A stretch of 64,000 bases of DNA from Heyndrickxia oleronia (GTDB lineage Bacteria > Bacillota > Bacilli > Bacillales > Bacillaceae_C), in the NCBI RefSeq assembly GCF_017809215.1, contig NZ_CP065424.1, forward strand, positions 4,435,509 to 4,499,508. Direction: 5' to 3'. The notes under the pieces were generated by a model. It was given only the letters and a program-made list of their open reading frames with translations. It made no database searches and was not told the DNA's origin. Positions 53,907 to 61,925 of this stretch are shown in pieces; position 1 is the first letter of the stretch, and every line of letters starts with the position of its first letter. A program made the translations under genes and the position numbers.

Positions 53907-55067
53907 GTTGTCGGCTTTCTCATCTATCTATGTTCACCAGTAAAGCAACAAATCAATTGGCGATCGATCATTAGCTTGTTAATCGTTGAATTGCTCATTA
54001 CATGGTTTATGTTAGGAACCACTGTAGGATCATGGGTAATAGATCAAATCGCCTCCTTCTTCTCATGGTTAGTTTCTTGTGCAAATGAGGGAATTTCTTT
54101 CGCTTTTCCTTCTGTAATGAAAAACGAGACAGTCGATTTCTTCTTCAGTGCACTAATGCCAATTATCTTCATTGTTACCTTTTTTGATATTCTTACGTAT
54201 TTAGGGATTATGAAATGGATCATAGATAAGGTTGGATGGGTGATATCAAAGGTTTCTGGTCTACCGAAGCTTGAAAGCTTTTTCTCCATTCAAATGATGT
54301 TTTTAGGAAATACAGAAGCATTAGCCGTTATTCGAGAACAGTTAATGGTTCTTAAAGGAAAGAGATTATTAACATTTGGAATCATGAGTATGAGTAGTAT
54401 TAGTGGATCAATTATAGGTGCTTATTTATCAATGGTTCCTGCAGAATATGTATTTGCTGCAATTCCTTTAAATTGTTTAAACGCACTTTTACTTGCAAGT
54501 ATGTTAAATCCTGTTGTTGTGAGTAAAGAGGAAAATATTGTGTATGTCCCACCAAAGAAAGATCGAAAAGACTTTTTCTCAACCATTTCAAATAGTATGC
54601 TTGTTGGAATGCGGATGGTCATTGTTATTGTGGCAATGGTCATTGGCTACGTAGCGCTCACCTCTTGCTTAAATGGAATTCTAGGTTTCTTTATCCATGG
54701 TCTAACAATTCAAAGGATTTTTGGATTTATTTTCAGCCCTTTTGCATTTCTACTTGGATTAGGAAGTCAAGACGCGATGTATGTTGCGTCTTTAATGGGC
54801 ATCAAAATCTCTACAAATGAATTTGTAGCAATGATGGATCTAAAAAACCATCTCAAAAATATGGCGCCTCATACGATAGCAGTTTCGGTTACTTTCTTAA
54901 CGTCTTTTGCTAATTTTAGTACAGTAGGTATGATTTATGGAACCTACAACTCTATTTTCGGTGAAGAGAGCTCCGAAATTATTGGCAAAAATGTATGGAA
55001 GCTATTAGTAAGCGGGATTGGAGTATCCTTACTTAGTGCAATGATTGTTGGTCTATTTGTTTGGTAA
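53889..55067 (+). CDS. NupC/CNT-family nucleoside transporter, apparent 5' frameshift
   Basis: The frame from ATG 53889 encodes 392 residues of a concentrative nucleoside transporter with about nine or ten membrane helices. Conserved CNT motifs include the FLGNTEALAVI segment near residue 135, the GAYLSMVP segment near 175 and the SFANFSTVGMIYG segment near 350. The gene is a NupC-like Na+ or H+ symporter for nucleosides. The start is doubtful: it has no ribosome binding site, and its first helix is truncated. Adding one frameshift joins it to the ATG 53873 with GGAGTG. The rest of the frame is intact. It may be a pseudogene, a sequencing error or a real but shortened start. Confidence 0.8.
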   Translation: MYSAYSVVGFLIYLCSPVKQQINWRSIISLLIVELLITWFMLGTTVGSWVIDQIASFFSWLVSCANEGISFAFPSVMKNETVDFFFSALMPIIFIVTFFDILTYLGIMKWIIDKVGWVISKVSGLPKLESFFSIQMMFLGNTEALAVIREQLMVLKGKRLLTFGIMSMSSISGSIIGAYLSMVPAEYVFAAIPLNCLNALLLASMLNPVVVSKEENIVYVPPKKDRKDFFSTISNSMLVGMRMVIVIVAMVIGYVALTSCLNGILGFFIHGLTIQRIFGFIFSPFAFLLGLGSQDAMYVASLMGIKISTNEFVAMMDLKNHLKNMAPHTIAVSVTFLTSFANFSTVGMIYGTYNSIFGEESSEIIGKNVWKLLVSGIGVSLLSAMIVGLFVW

Positions 55068-55137
55068 TACCCCCATCCCAATTGTTCTTGATTTGTCTAT
55101 TTAATGGTTTCGTTCGTTTGTTACATTTGAAAAAGAC

Positions 55138-55263
55138 CACTACCGTCGTTTTTTTCATGTAACAGGGTTCATGTTTGCAGTTCGTTTATCAGTGAATTAA
55201 AAAGAATTCTCGTTCTTAAACTCTTTTTATACGTTAATACATTTACCTAAATAACAACAATGC
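55138..55263 (+). repeat. Dispersed intergenic repeat, copy F
   Basis: About 126 bases: CACTACCGTCGTTTTTTTC, GGGTTCATGTTTGCAGTTCG, then TACGTTAATACATTTACCTA and AATAACAACAATG. The 3' block matches copy D closely. It lies between the nucleoside transporter and the ABC transporter operon. Confidence 0.65.
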
Positions 55264-55332
55264 TAAGCATTAGAAATGGGTTGTCTATAGGAGGACAAAT
55301 TTATCCTCTTACTAGAAAACCCTGTTCTTTTC

Positions 55333-56088
55333 TCAAATATAATAAATATATTCCTTCGGTAGGACTCGTTTTAAGAACTGTTGTGTCCTTTCTTCCTTAG
55401 GTTGTGTAAAAATTTCCTTCGGTGTCCCTTCCTCTACTACCGTACCTTCATCCATAAATACAACACGATTAGCTACATCCTGTGCAAATGACATTTCATG
55501 TGTAACTACCAACATTGTCGTTCCTTCATTGGCAATCTTCTTCATGATGTTTAAAACCTCACCAACCAGCTCAGGATCAAGAGCTGAAGTAGGTTCATCA
55601 AATAAGATAATCTCTGGATTCAACGCGATCGCTCTTGCAATACCTACTCTTTGTTGTTGCCCACCTGACAATTCATTTGGATAAGCATTATATTTATCCG
55701 ATAATCCAACCTTATCCAAAGATTTCTTTGCAATTTCAATTGCTTTTTCTTTTATCATTTTCCTTCCAATAATTAAACCTTCTGTTACATTCTCTAATGC
55801 TGTTTTATTATTAAAAAGATTATAATTTTGAAAAACAAACGCAACCTTTTGCCTGACCTCATGAATTTGTTTTTTAGTAGCTGCTTTAAGATTTACATTC
55901 ATATTCCCAAAAACAGCCTGACCTTGATCGGCCCTTTCAAGAAAATTAATGCATCTTAACAATGTCGTTTTACCAGATCCGCTAGGACCAAGAATAACAA
56001 CAACATCTCCTTTACTTATGCTCAAATTTACCCCTTTTAATACTTCACTTTTCCCAAATGTTTTATGCACATTTTTAATTTCAAGCAT
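55333..56088 (-). CDS. Amino acid ABC transporter ATPase (TcyN-like)
   Basis: A 251-residue polar-amino-acid ABC ATPase. Walker A GPSGSGKTT is near residue 36, signature LSGGQQQRV near 142 and Walker B IILFDEPTSALD near 160. The start is set at ATG 56088, with GGGGGG seven bases upstream. It overlaps the permease gene by eight bases. Closest known type is TcyN (YtmN) of the cystine importer. It is the last gene of a four-gene operon under an SAM riboswitch. Confidence 0.88.
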   Translation of the reverse strand: MLEIKNVHKTFGKSEVLKGVNLSISKGDVVVILGPSGSGKTTLLRCINFLERADQGQAVFGNMNVNLKAATKKQIHEVRQKVAFVFQNYNLFNNKTALENVTEGLIIGRKMIKEKAIEIAKKSLDKVGLSDKYNAYPNELSGGQQQRVGIARAIALNPEIILFDEPTSALDPELVGEVLNIMKKIANEGTTMLVVTHEMSFAQDVANRVVFMDEGTVVEEGTPKEIFTQPKEERTQQFLKRVLPKEYIYYI

Positions 56089-56815
56089 ACTGTTGCCCCC
56101 CTTTTGCTGTAGTTGTTTTATAGGAGCTAAGTTTTCTTTCAAATAGCTTGAACCCATATTCCGTTAAGCTACAAATAATCAAATACACGAGAAAAATATC
56201 AATATAGGCCTCAACATAGTTATATCCTACATTTGCGGCTACCTTTGCCTTTAATGTAATTTCAGGTAAGGACATAGCATAGCCTAAGGAAGTTGCTTTA
56301 ATCAGATTTACCGTAGCGGTGCAAATATTTGGCAATGCCACCACTAATGCTTGTGGAATAATAATTCTTCGATAGGCTTGAACATTCGTTAATCCGACAG
56401 ATTGGGCAGCTTCTAATTGTCCTTTACTTACTGTTATTAATGAGGAACGAAAAATTTCAATTAAGATGGCAATCGTATTTAGAGAAAATACAATAAATGC
56501 ATACCATATCGGATTCACCTCATAAACATTTTTATCTATATGGAGCTTAGAGAATAATGATGATATTACTAAAGGTACGCTGTTATAGATAATAAATATC
56601 TGAACGATTACAGGTGTTCCACGAACAAATGAAACATATATTCTCGAAAATTGACTTAAAATTGGGATGCGATTAATTCTTGTTAATGCCAATAAAAAAC
56701 CAAATGGTGAGGCGACTATTAATGCGACAATCGTTATAATTAAGGCAGTGGGTACGCCTGATAAAGCAACAAAAAACGTATCGACTAAAAACTCAAGATT
56801 AAAGCTACCCTGCAC
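56081..56815 (-). CDS. Amino acid ABC transporter permease (TcyM-like)
   Basis: A 244-residue HisM/His-type permease with about five membrane helices. The EAA motif is QLEAAQSVGLTNVQAYRRIIIPQAL near residue 135. GTG 56815 follows GGAGGAACGCGA. It lies 12 bases from the partner permease gene and overlaps the ATPase gene by eight bases. Together the two permeases resemble TcyL and TcyM, which carry cystine. Confidence 0.87.
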   Translation of the reverse strand: MQGSFNLEFLVDTFFVALSGVPTALIITIVALIVASPFGFLLALTRINRIPILSQFSRIYVSFVRGTPVIVQIFIIYNSVPLVISSLFSKLHIDKNVYEVNPIWYAFIVFSLNTIAILIEIFRSSLITVSKGQLEAAQSVGLTNVQAYRRIIIPQALVVALPNICTATVNLIKATSLGYAMSLPEITLKAKVAANVGYNYVEAYIDIFLVYLIICSLTEYGFKLFERKLSSYKTTTAKGGQQYA

Positions 56816-56827
56816 TCGCGTTCCTCC

Positions 56828-57535
56828 TTATGTTGATTTCAATGATTGTTTTCCTTTACTAAATCCCTTTTCAAATTTTAAAAATACTTGTTCGATCACA
56901 ATAGAAATAATCCAATAGATGATCGATAATGCCAAATAGATCTCTAAAGCATGTGCATTATAATTACTTGCAATAATGAGATTGGCTTTCCCCATTACAT
57001 CTATTAGGCCGATCGTATATGCTAAAGAGCCTTCTTTAATTAACTCCAATAGACTGTTTCCAAAGTTTGGAATAGCTACTACAAATGCCTGTGGAAAGAC
57101 AATTCTTCTATATGCCTGAAAAGGACTTAATCCCACACTAACAGCAGCCTCGAATTGCCCTTTATCCACAGATTCATACGCACTCCTTATTACTTCAGAC
57201 ATAAATGCGCCAAACTGAAGAGAAAAAGTAATTACTACAAAAACAATTTTGTCTACATTACTAGTCTGAACTGAAAATTTTTCTAATAGTGCTGGAACCC
57301 CATAATAGACTAGAAATAACAAAACAATCGATGGCGTACATCTTAAGGCAGTGGTGTAGCCATTAGCAATTTTTCTAGCAATTTTACCTTTTCCTATTTT
57401 CCCCATCGCCAAAATAAACCCTAGAATGGTTCCAAACATTACCGATAAGCCAGTAACAATAAATGTTACTTTTAGAAAAGGAAGCAGCATTGGGATGGAT
57501 TTGAATATATAAGATGCATCAAAGTATTTTTCCAT
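56828..57535 (-). CDS. Amino acid ABC transporter permease (TcyL-like)
   Basis: A 235-residue permease paralogous to the downstream one, with five helices and the EAA motif QFEAAVSVGLSPFQAYRRIVFPQAF. GGAGGGGGATA precedes the ATG. It is second in the operon, 18 bases after the binding-protein gene. Confidence 0.87.
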   Translation of the reverse strand: MEKYFDASYIFKSIPMLLPFLKVTFIVTGLSVMFGTILGFILAMGKIGKGKIARKIANGYTTALRCTPSIVLLFLVYYGVPALLEKFSVQTSNVDKIVFVVITFSLQFGAFMSEVIRSAYESVDKGQFEAAVSVGLSPFQAYRRIVFPQAFVVAIPNFGNSLLELIKEGSLAYTIGLIDVMGKANLIIASNYNAHALEIYLALSIIYWIISIVIEQVFLKFEKGFSKGKQSLKST

Positions 57536-57553
57536 TATCCCCCTCCATTTTCC

Positions 57554-58417
57554 CTACTTTTTCGCTTGATCTAATACTTCAAATAAATCTCTTCCGTAAA
57601 ATTTCTTACTTAACTCATTCGTTTCTTTTTTTTCTTGCAGTTGTTTGATCGCTTGGTCATATGCATCCGCAAATTCCTGCTCTTTTTTATTAAATAGTGG
57701 CCAGGTTTTTATTACGGCGAATTCATTATAGACAACATCATTAACTAAATGATGATAAGGACCATTTTTCTCCTCTACCTGTTTTTTAAAAGGACCCTCA
57801 ATCATTACTCCACCATCTACACGTCCTTCATTCACCCATTGAACAACATCAACCGAAAAGGTTTCTCCTGCCTTGAGCTTAATTTTATTATCTGGGTGTG
57901 ACTGATTATATTCATCAATAACTGTATACTGAGCATTATTTGCGGCAATCGGTGCGAGGGTGTATCCCGCAGAAGCAAAGTCTTCTAAACTTTTAATCTC
58001 CTTATTTTCTTTCTTTAATACAAGTCCTGTACTACTCAGTCCAAGAAATTCTTTAGGATAAATAAATTTCTTTGTCCTTTCTTCGGTCCAGAATGCATTT
58101 TTTACTCCAACCTGAAATTTCCCTTGTTCTACCCCTAATAGTAAATCATCACTCGTTGTACCTACATACTCAAATTCATATTCAGGTAAGAGTTTATCGA
58201 CTAATTTCATTACCTCTACATCATACCCAGTTGGATTCCCATTCTCATCTATGTATGAAATAGGCTTGGAGGATTGATCAAAAGCTACTTTCACTTTACG
58301 AATCTTCGTTCCATTTTCATCGGTTGATGAATGATTTGCTGATGTTGTACAGCCTGCCAATAACATAACGAATGCCAAACAACTAATAATGCTAACTACC
58401 TTCCTTTTGTTCTCCAT
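57554..58417 (-). CDS. Amino acid ABC transporter substrate-binding lipoprotein
   Basis: A 287-residue type II binding protein of the polar amino acid (SBP_bac_3) family. The start is ATG 58417, seven bases after GAGAGGGG; the frame extends upstream without support. A signal peptide ends in the lipobox LLAGC, with the lipidated cysteine near residue 23. The mature part begins VKVAFDQSSKPISYIDENGNPTGYDVEVM and carries the ligand-binding FWTEERTKKF segment. Similar Bacillus proteins are TcyJ and TcyK. It is first in the operon, and the SAM riboswitch upstream implies a sulfur amino acid such as cystine or methionine. Confidence 0.87.
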   Translation of the reverse strand: MENKRKVVSIISCLAFVMLLAGCTTSANHSSTDENGTKIRKVKVAFDQSSKPISYIDENGNPTGYDVEVMKLVDKLLPEYEFEYVGTTSDDLLLGVEQGKFQVGVKNAFWTEERTKKFIYPKEFLGLSSTGLVLKKENKEIKSLEDFASAGYTLAPIAANNAQYTVIDEYNQSHPDNKIKLKAGETFSVDVVQWVNEGRVDGGVMIEGPFKKQVEEKNGPYHHLVNDVVYNEFAVIKTWPLFNKKEQEFADAYDQAIKQLQEKKETNELSKKFYGRDLFEVLDQAKK

Positions 58418-58511
58418 GAAAAAATCCCCTCTCTTTACATTTTTCTGTACCTTTGCCAACAAAAAGGATACCATCTTCAACTACCCACTTTTTCATCACC
58501 CCTAAAAATCG

Positions 58512-58543
58512 AAAAACCTTTCTTCTACCGAAAAGAAGAAAGG
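58512..58543 (-). terminator. Riboswitch-linked terminator hairpin
   Basis: CCTTTCTTCT (58517-58526) and AGAAGAAAGG (58534-58543) pair perfectly around ACCGAAA, followed on the minus strand by TTTTT. It lies between the S-box aptamer and the first gene, as for transcriptional S-box control. Confidence 0.85.
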
Positions 58544-58567
58544 CTCAAAATACTTGAACAATCTCCT

Positions 58568-58673
58568 CTTATCTTTCAGAACCTATTTGCTCTGCTGGAA
58601 TTAGCACCGTTTAATCAAGGAGATTAAGGTTGCCGGGTATCATAGGGCCAGTCCCTCCACCGCTCTAGATAAG
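58568..58673 (-). promoter_or_regulatory. SAM (S-box, SAM-I) riboswitch
   Basis: On the minus strand the aptamer reads CTTATC..., GAGCGGTGGAGGGACTGGCC, CTATGATACCCGGCAACC, GGTGCTAATTCC, then GATAAG closing the P1 stem. These are the canonical S-box blocks, including the GATGA-type kink turn as TATGA and the GCAACC. A terminator hairpin follows 25 bases downstream. It should turn the transporter off when SAM is plentiful. Confidence 0.95.
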
Positions 58674-58725
58674 AAAAAACTAAATTATATATTCCTATAA
58701 GAAAACTTGGAATTACTTAAAATTT

Positions 58726-58754
58726 AATATATCCAGTATTCTGACTATTGTCAA
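58726..58754 (-). promoter_or_regulatory. Sigma-A promoter of the S-box operon
   Basis: On the minus strand -35 TTGACA (58749-58754) and -10 TATATT (58726-58731) are separated by 17 bases, about 50 bases upstream of the aptamer. Confidence 0.8.
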
Positions 58755-58757
58755 GTA

Positions 58758-58783
58758 TAAAAAAAAGGAGTATAAACTCCTTT
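58758..58783 (-). terminator. Rho-independent terminator of the GGDEF-EAL gene
   Basis: AAAGGAGT (58764-58771) pairs with ACTCCTTT (58776-58783) around ATAA, followed on the minus strand by eight or more T residues. Confidence 0.85.
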
Positions 58784-58801
58784 CATCCCTAATCATCGAT
58801 T

Positions 58802-60931
58802 TTAATGGATCCCCTTACTCATAAATGATTCAAACTGCTCAGTCTTTAAAGGCTTACTATATAAATACCCTTGTACTTCATCACATTGAAACGATTGTAG
58901 AATCTGAAATTGTTCAACTGTTTCAATTCCTTCTGCAACAACCTTCATCCTTAGCCCATGTGCTAATTCAATAATTGCCTTTGTTAGGGCAGCATCTTGA
59001 GAGTCCAAATGAATATTTTGTATTAACGAACGATCAATCTTAACATATTCAAATTGAAATTGTTTCAAATAGGTAATAGAAGCATATCCTGTACCAAAAT
59101 CATCTAAAGAGAATGTAATCCCTCTTTCTTTAAAATCTTTTATCGAATCATAGACTATCTTTTCATTTTGCATAATAATTCTTTCAGTGATTTCAAATTC
59201 AAGCAAGTTTGGACTAACCCCAGTATCTTGCAAAATTTGCATTACACCTATACTCCAGTTTCTTTTCAAGAAACTTTTCGGTGAAATATTAATTGAAACA
59301 GGGACGACCGGTATGGATTGAACTTGCCAATGTCTTATTTGTTCACATACATATCGAATAACCCAGTCTCCAATGTCTACAATTAAGCCTGATTCTTCAG
59401 CAAAAGGAATAAATTCTCCTGGAAGGACAAGTCCTCGTTCTGGATGCTCCCAACGTATTAATGCCTCAGCACTAACCATTTTATTTGTTTTAACATCAAT
59501 TCTAGGTTGAAAATCAACCCTAAACTCATTGTTAGTTAATGCTCTTCTTACATCCTTATCAAAGAATGTAGATTTATTTGGACACTTCATTATTGATTGG
59601 GAATATATAACATAATTATCCTTCCCAAGATCCTTTGCTCGATAAAGAGCACTATCTGTATTTTTTAGTAAAGTCCATGCATCCTTACCATCTAAAGGAT
59701 ATTGACAAATCCCTACACTTGCAGAAACATACAGCTCATAATCATTTATAGTAAACGGTTCTTTTATTCCTTTAATAATTTGTTCCCCTACTTGATTTAA
59801 ATCATAAATATACTTGTTATTTCTTAACAAAATGGCAAATTCATCCCCACCGATTCTAGCAACCAATTCTTTATCAGGTATCATTTCAACTAATCGGTGT
59901 CCGATCTGTATCAATAGTTCATGGCCAATATCATGGTTTAAAGAGTCATTAATGTATTTGAATCGATCCATATCCAGAAAAATAACGGCAAATGATTGAT
60001 TTTTTTCCTGTGAATCCTCAATCAATGATTGCAATACTTCATCAAACATTCTTCTATTCGGTAAATCCGTCAAATAATCATGATAGGCAAAATAAGCAAT
60101 TTGCTCCTCATTGCTTTTTTGTTCTGTTATGTCCGAAATAATTCCATCCAGTCTTGTAATGTCTCCCTTTTCGTTTATAAAAGGAATCGTTTGATCCTGC
60201 AGCCAACGAATCGAACCATTCTTATGAATGATTCTGTACTGATGATGAATGGATTTCCCTTTCTTTAACTCACTTTGCTTCTCAAAATAAATGGAATGAT
60301 CTTGCTCATAAATAATATCCTTCCATAGAAAGGAATTGGTCATCATCTCCTCAGAAGAATAACCTGTAATATTATAAAGTCCTTCAGAAACAAATAATAT
60401 TTTTTTAGTTTTAAGATCTTGTGACCAAATACATACTTCTAAATTATTACAAATTTTTTTAAACTGCTCTTCATTTTCTTTGAGCTTCTTTTCAATTCCC
60501 TTACTTTTCGTTATATCTTTAGCAATACCAAATATAGCAACGATCTTTTTGTGTTTAATAATAGGAATTAAATTAATATTTACTTCAATGGCAGATCCAT
60601 TTTTATGTAGTAAGGCAATGTCATAATTTTCAGGTCTACCATTACATGCTTGTTGAAAGTAATAGATGGAATGATCTAATGATTCTGGTGCTACATACTT
60701 TTTAAACGAACCACTTATTTCACTACTATCATATCCAAACATTGAGGGGACCTTATTATTAAATGATAGAACATTCCCTGTTAAATCTAATGTAAATACA
60801 AGATCAGGGTGATGATCTAAAATGGCCTGGTATGCTTGATAAAAACTAGTCAAATGATCATCTTGTTCATACTTTTTTATCTCTACTGAATCCATTATTC
60901 CTTTATTTGCCTCTTTGCCATCGGAACCCAT
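58802..60931 (-). CDS. PAS-GGDEF-EAL cyclic-di-GMP signalling protein
   Basis: About 709 residues. The start is ATG 60931, with GGAGGGG six bases upstream; a GTG at 60946 overlaps that site. Two PAS/PAC modules (about 30-150 and 155-275) precede a GGDEF domain with DMDRFKYINDSLNH and RIGGDEFAILL, and an EAL domain with EALIRWEHP, NISPKSF, EITERI, DDFGTGYASITYLKQ and AEGIETVEQ. Both active sites look intact, but the inhibitory RxxD I-site before GGDEF is missing. It may be a phosphodiesterase with a regulatory GGDEF or a bifunctional enzyme. It has no membrane segment and is monocistronic. Confidence 0.9.
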   Translation of the reverse strand: MGSDGKEANKGIMDSVEIKKYEQDDHLTSFYQAYQAILDHHPDLVFTLDLTGNVLSFNNKVPSMFGYDSSEISGSFKKYVAPESLDHSIYYFQQACNGRPENYDIALLHKNGSAIEVNINLIPIIKHKKIVAIFGIAKDITKSKGIEKKLKENEEQFKKICNNLEVCIWSQDLKTKKILFVSEGLYNITGYSSEEMMTNSFLWKDIIYEQDHSIYFEKQSELKKGKSIHHQYRIIHKNGSIRWLQDQTIPFINEKGDITRLDGIISDITEQKSNEEQIAYFAYHDYLTDLPNRRMFDEVLQSLIEDSQEKNQSFAVIFLDMDRFKYINDSLNHDIGHELLIQIGHRLVEMIPDKELVARIGGDEFAILLRNNKYIYDLNQVGEQIIKGIKEPFTINDYELYVSASVGICQYPLDGKDAWTLLKNTDSALYRAKDLGKDNYVIYSQSIMKCPNKSTFFDKDVRRALTNNEFRVDFQPRIDVKTNKMVSAEALIRWEHPERGLVLPGEFIPFAEESGLIVDIGDWVIRYVCEQIRHWQVQSIPVVPVSINISPKSFLKRNWSIGVMQILQDTGVSPNLLEFEITERIIMQNEKIVYDSIKDFKERGITFSLDDFGTGYASITYLKQFQFEYVKIDRSLIQNIHLDSQDAALTKAIIELAHGLRMKVVAEGIETVEQFQILQSFQCDEVQGYLYSKPLKTEQFESFMSKGIH

Positions 60932-61094
60932 GATATTCCCCTCCACTACCTTGGATAAATTAAACTGTCTGAATTTGTCGAAAAAAGGAATATTTTCATG
61001 TTATTATTTCATTTTTTATAATCGTAGTCAATGGTTAGGAAATTAATACCTATTAACTAGCATATTTATACATTCGATAATGAATTGGACTAAT

Positions 61095-61125
61095 AAAAAG
61101 TGCCTCCCCATAAAAGGAGAGACAC
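61095..61125 (-). terminator. Rho-independent terminator of the zinc-ribbon gene
   Basis: GTGCCTCCCC (61100-61109) pairs with GGAGAGACAC (61116-61125) using G-T pairs, followed on the minus strand by TTTTT. Confidence 0.7.
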
Positions 61126-61131
61126 CTCTAA

Positions 61132-61428
61132 TTAGTCAAATAAATCACCAAGAATATCCATCATTGATTTTTTCTTTTTATGTTTCGGTGGATAGGAATG
61201 TTTGTTATATTTTTTATCATATTCTTTAGAATAGTGTTTTTCCTGGTAGGATCTTTCTTCTGATGGATAAGACTGATAATATTGTTGATCATCTTTCAAG
61301 CCCTGTGTAATTTTTTCTAATTCTCCCCGATCTAACCAAACACCTTTACAATTAGGACAAATATCAATTAATACATTTTCCTTTTCTATTTCTTTCATAC
61401 TTACATTATCACAAACAGGACATTTCAA
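61132..61428 (-). CDS. Zinc-ribbon (TFIIB-type zf) protein
   Basis: A 98-residue protein. It starts at TTG 61428, seven bases after GGAGGG; GTG 61443 overlaps that site. Two CxxC pairs, CPVCDN near residue 3 and CPNCKGVWLDRGEL near 24, form the zf-TFIIB domain, whose pattern ends in the conserved W-L-D-x-G-E-L. The rest is a tyrosine- and lysine-rich, low-complexity tail of about 50 residues, ending in MMDILGDLFD. Function unknown. It is monocistronic. Confidence 0.8.
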   Translation of the reverse strand: MKCPVCDNVSMKEIEKENVLIDICPNCKGVWLDRGELEKITQGLKDDQQYYQSYPSEERSYQEKHYSKEYDKKYNKHSYPPKHKKKKSMMDILGDLFD

Positions 61429-61925
61429 TGATATTCCCTCCACTCGATATGATTTATGTTATATATCAATTGTAACATAATGAGCATTTCATTTTCCGTT
61501 ATGTATATTCCTATTATTCACAATTTTGTTAACAAAACTAGACAGTTCATTTAGATCATATAGTGAAATTTGACTAGGGTTTTATTAGGAAGTTTATGAA
61601 TTGTAAGCGCCCGCGGTTTTGAGAAAGACACATCAGGTAAATTTGAAGCAACTATTGTAAAAGTTTCAGTTAGTAATAATTTTCTATCGGTCTAACAAGA
61701 TGTTGTATCTAAAAAAGTGGTTGTGTCCTTTAAATCAATTTGAACCTGGTGACAAGATTATTTTTCGAATGAATGCTGCTTATTCTTTTTGTTATTCTTA
61801 CCTAAATCTCTCCTCTTCTTTTTTGAGGGGGAGTATTTTTATTTACTAAATAAAATTGATTTATTAGAAAATTGGTGGAATAATAAAACTTAAAAATAAA
61901 TTTTATAGATAAAGAGGGACTAAAA
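61429..61925. other. Intergenic region upstream of branched-chain aminotransferase
   Basis: About 500 bases. A hairpin CTCTCCTC (61808-61815) with GAGGGGGAG (61825-61833), followed by TATTTTT, is terminator-like just before the gene. A stretch at 61859-61873 (ATTTATTAGAAAATT) matches the CodY box AATTTTCWGAAAATT at 12 of 15 positions. Stretches near 61615-61830 (for example GFEKDTSGKFEATIVKV and EPGDKIIFRMN in two frames) look like remnants of a decayed coding sequence. No T-box leader is evident. Confidence 0.4.

Noticed and set aside
61570..61690. Additional copy of the dispersed repeat
   Set aside because: Only CCCGCGGTT and short fragments match; the block order is not preserved well enough to call it.
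61429..61925. T-box leader upstream of ilvE
   Set aside because: No AGGGTGGNACCGCG-type block is present; only a simple hairpin with T run is seen.
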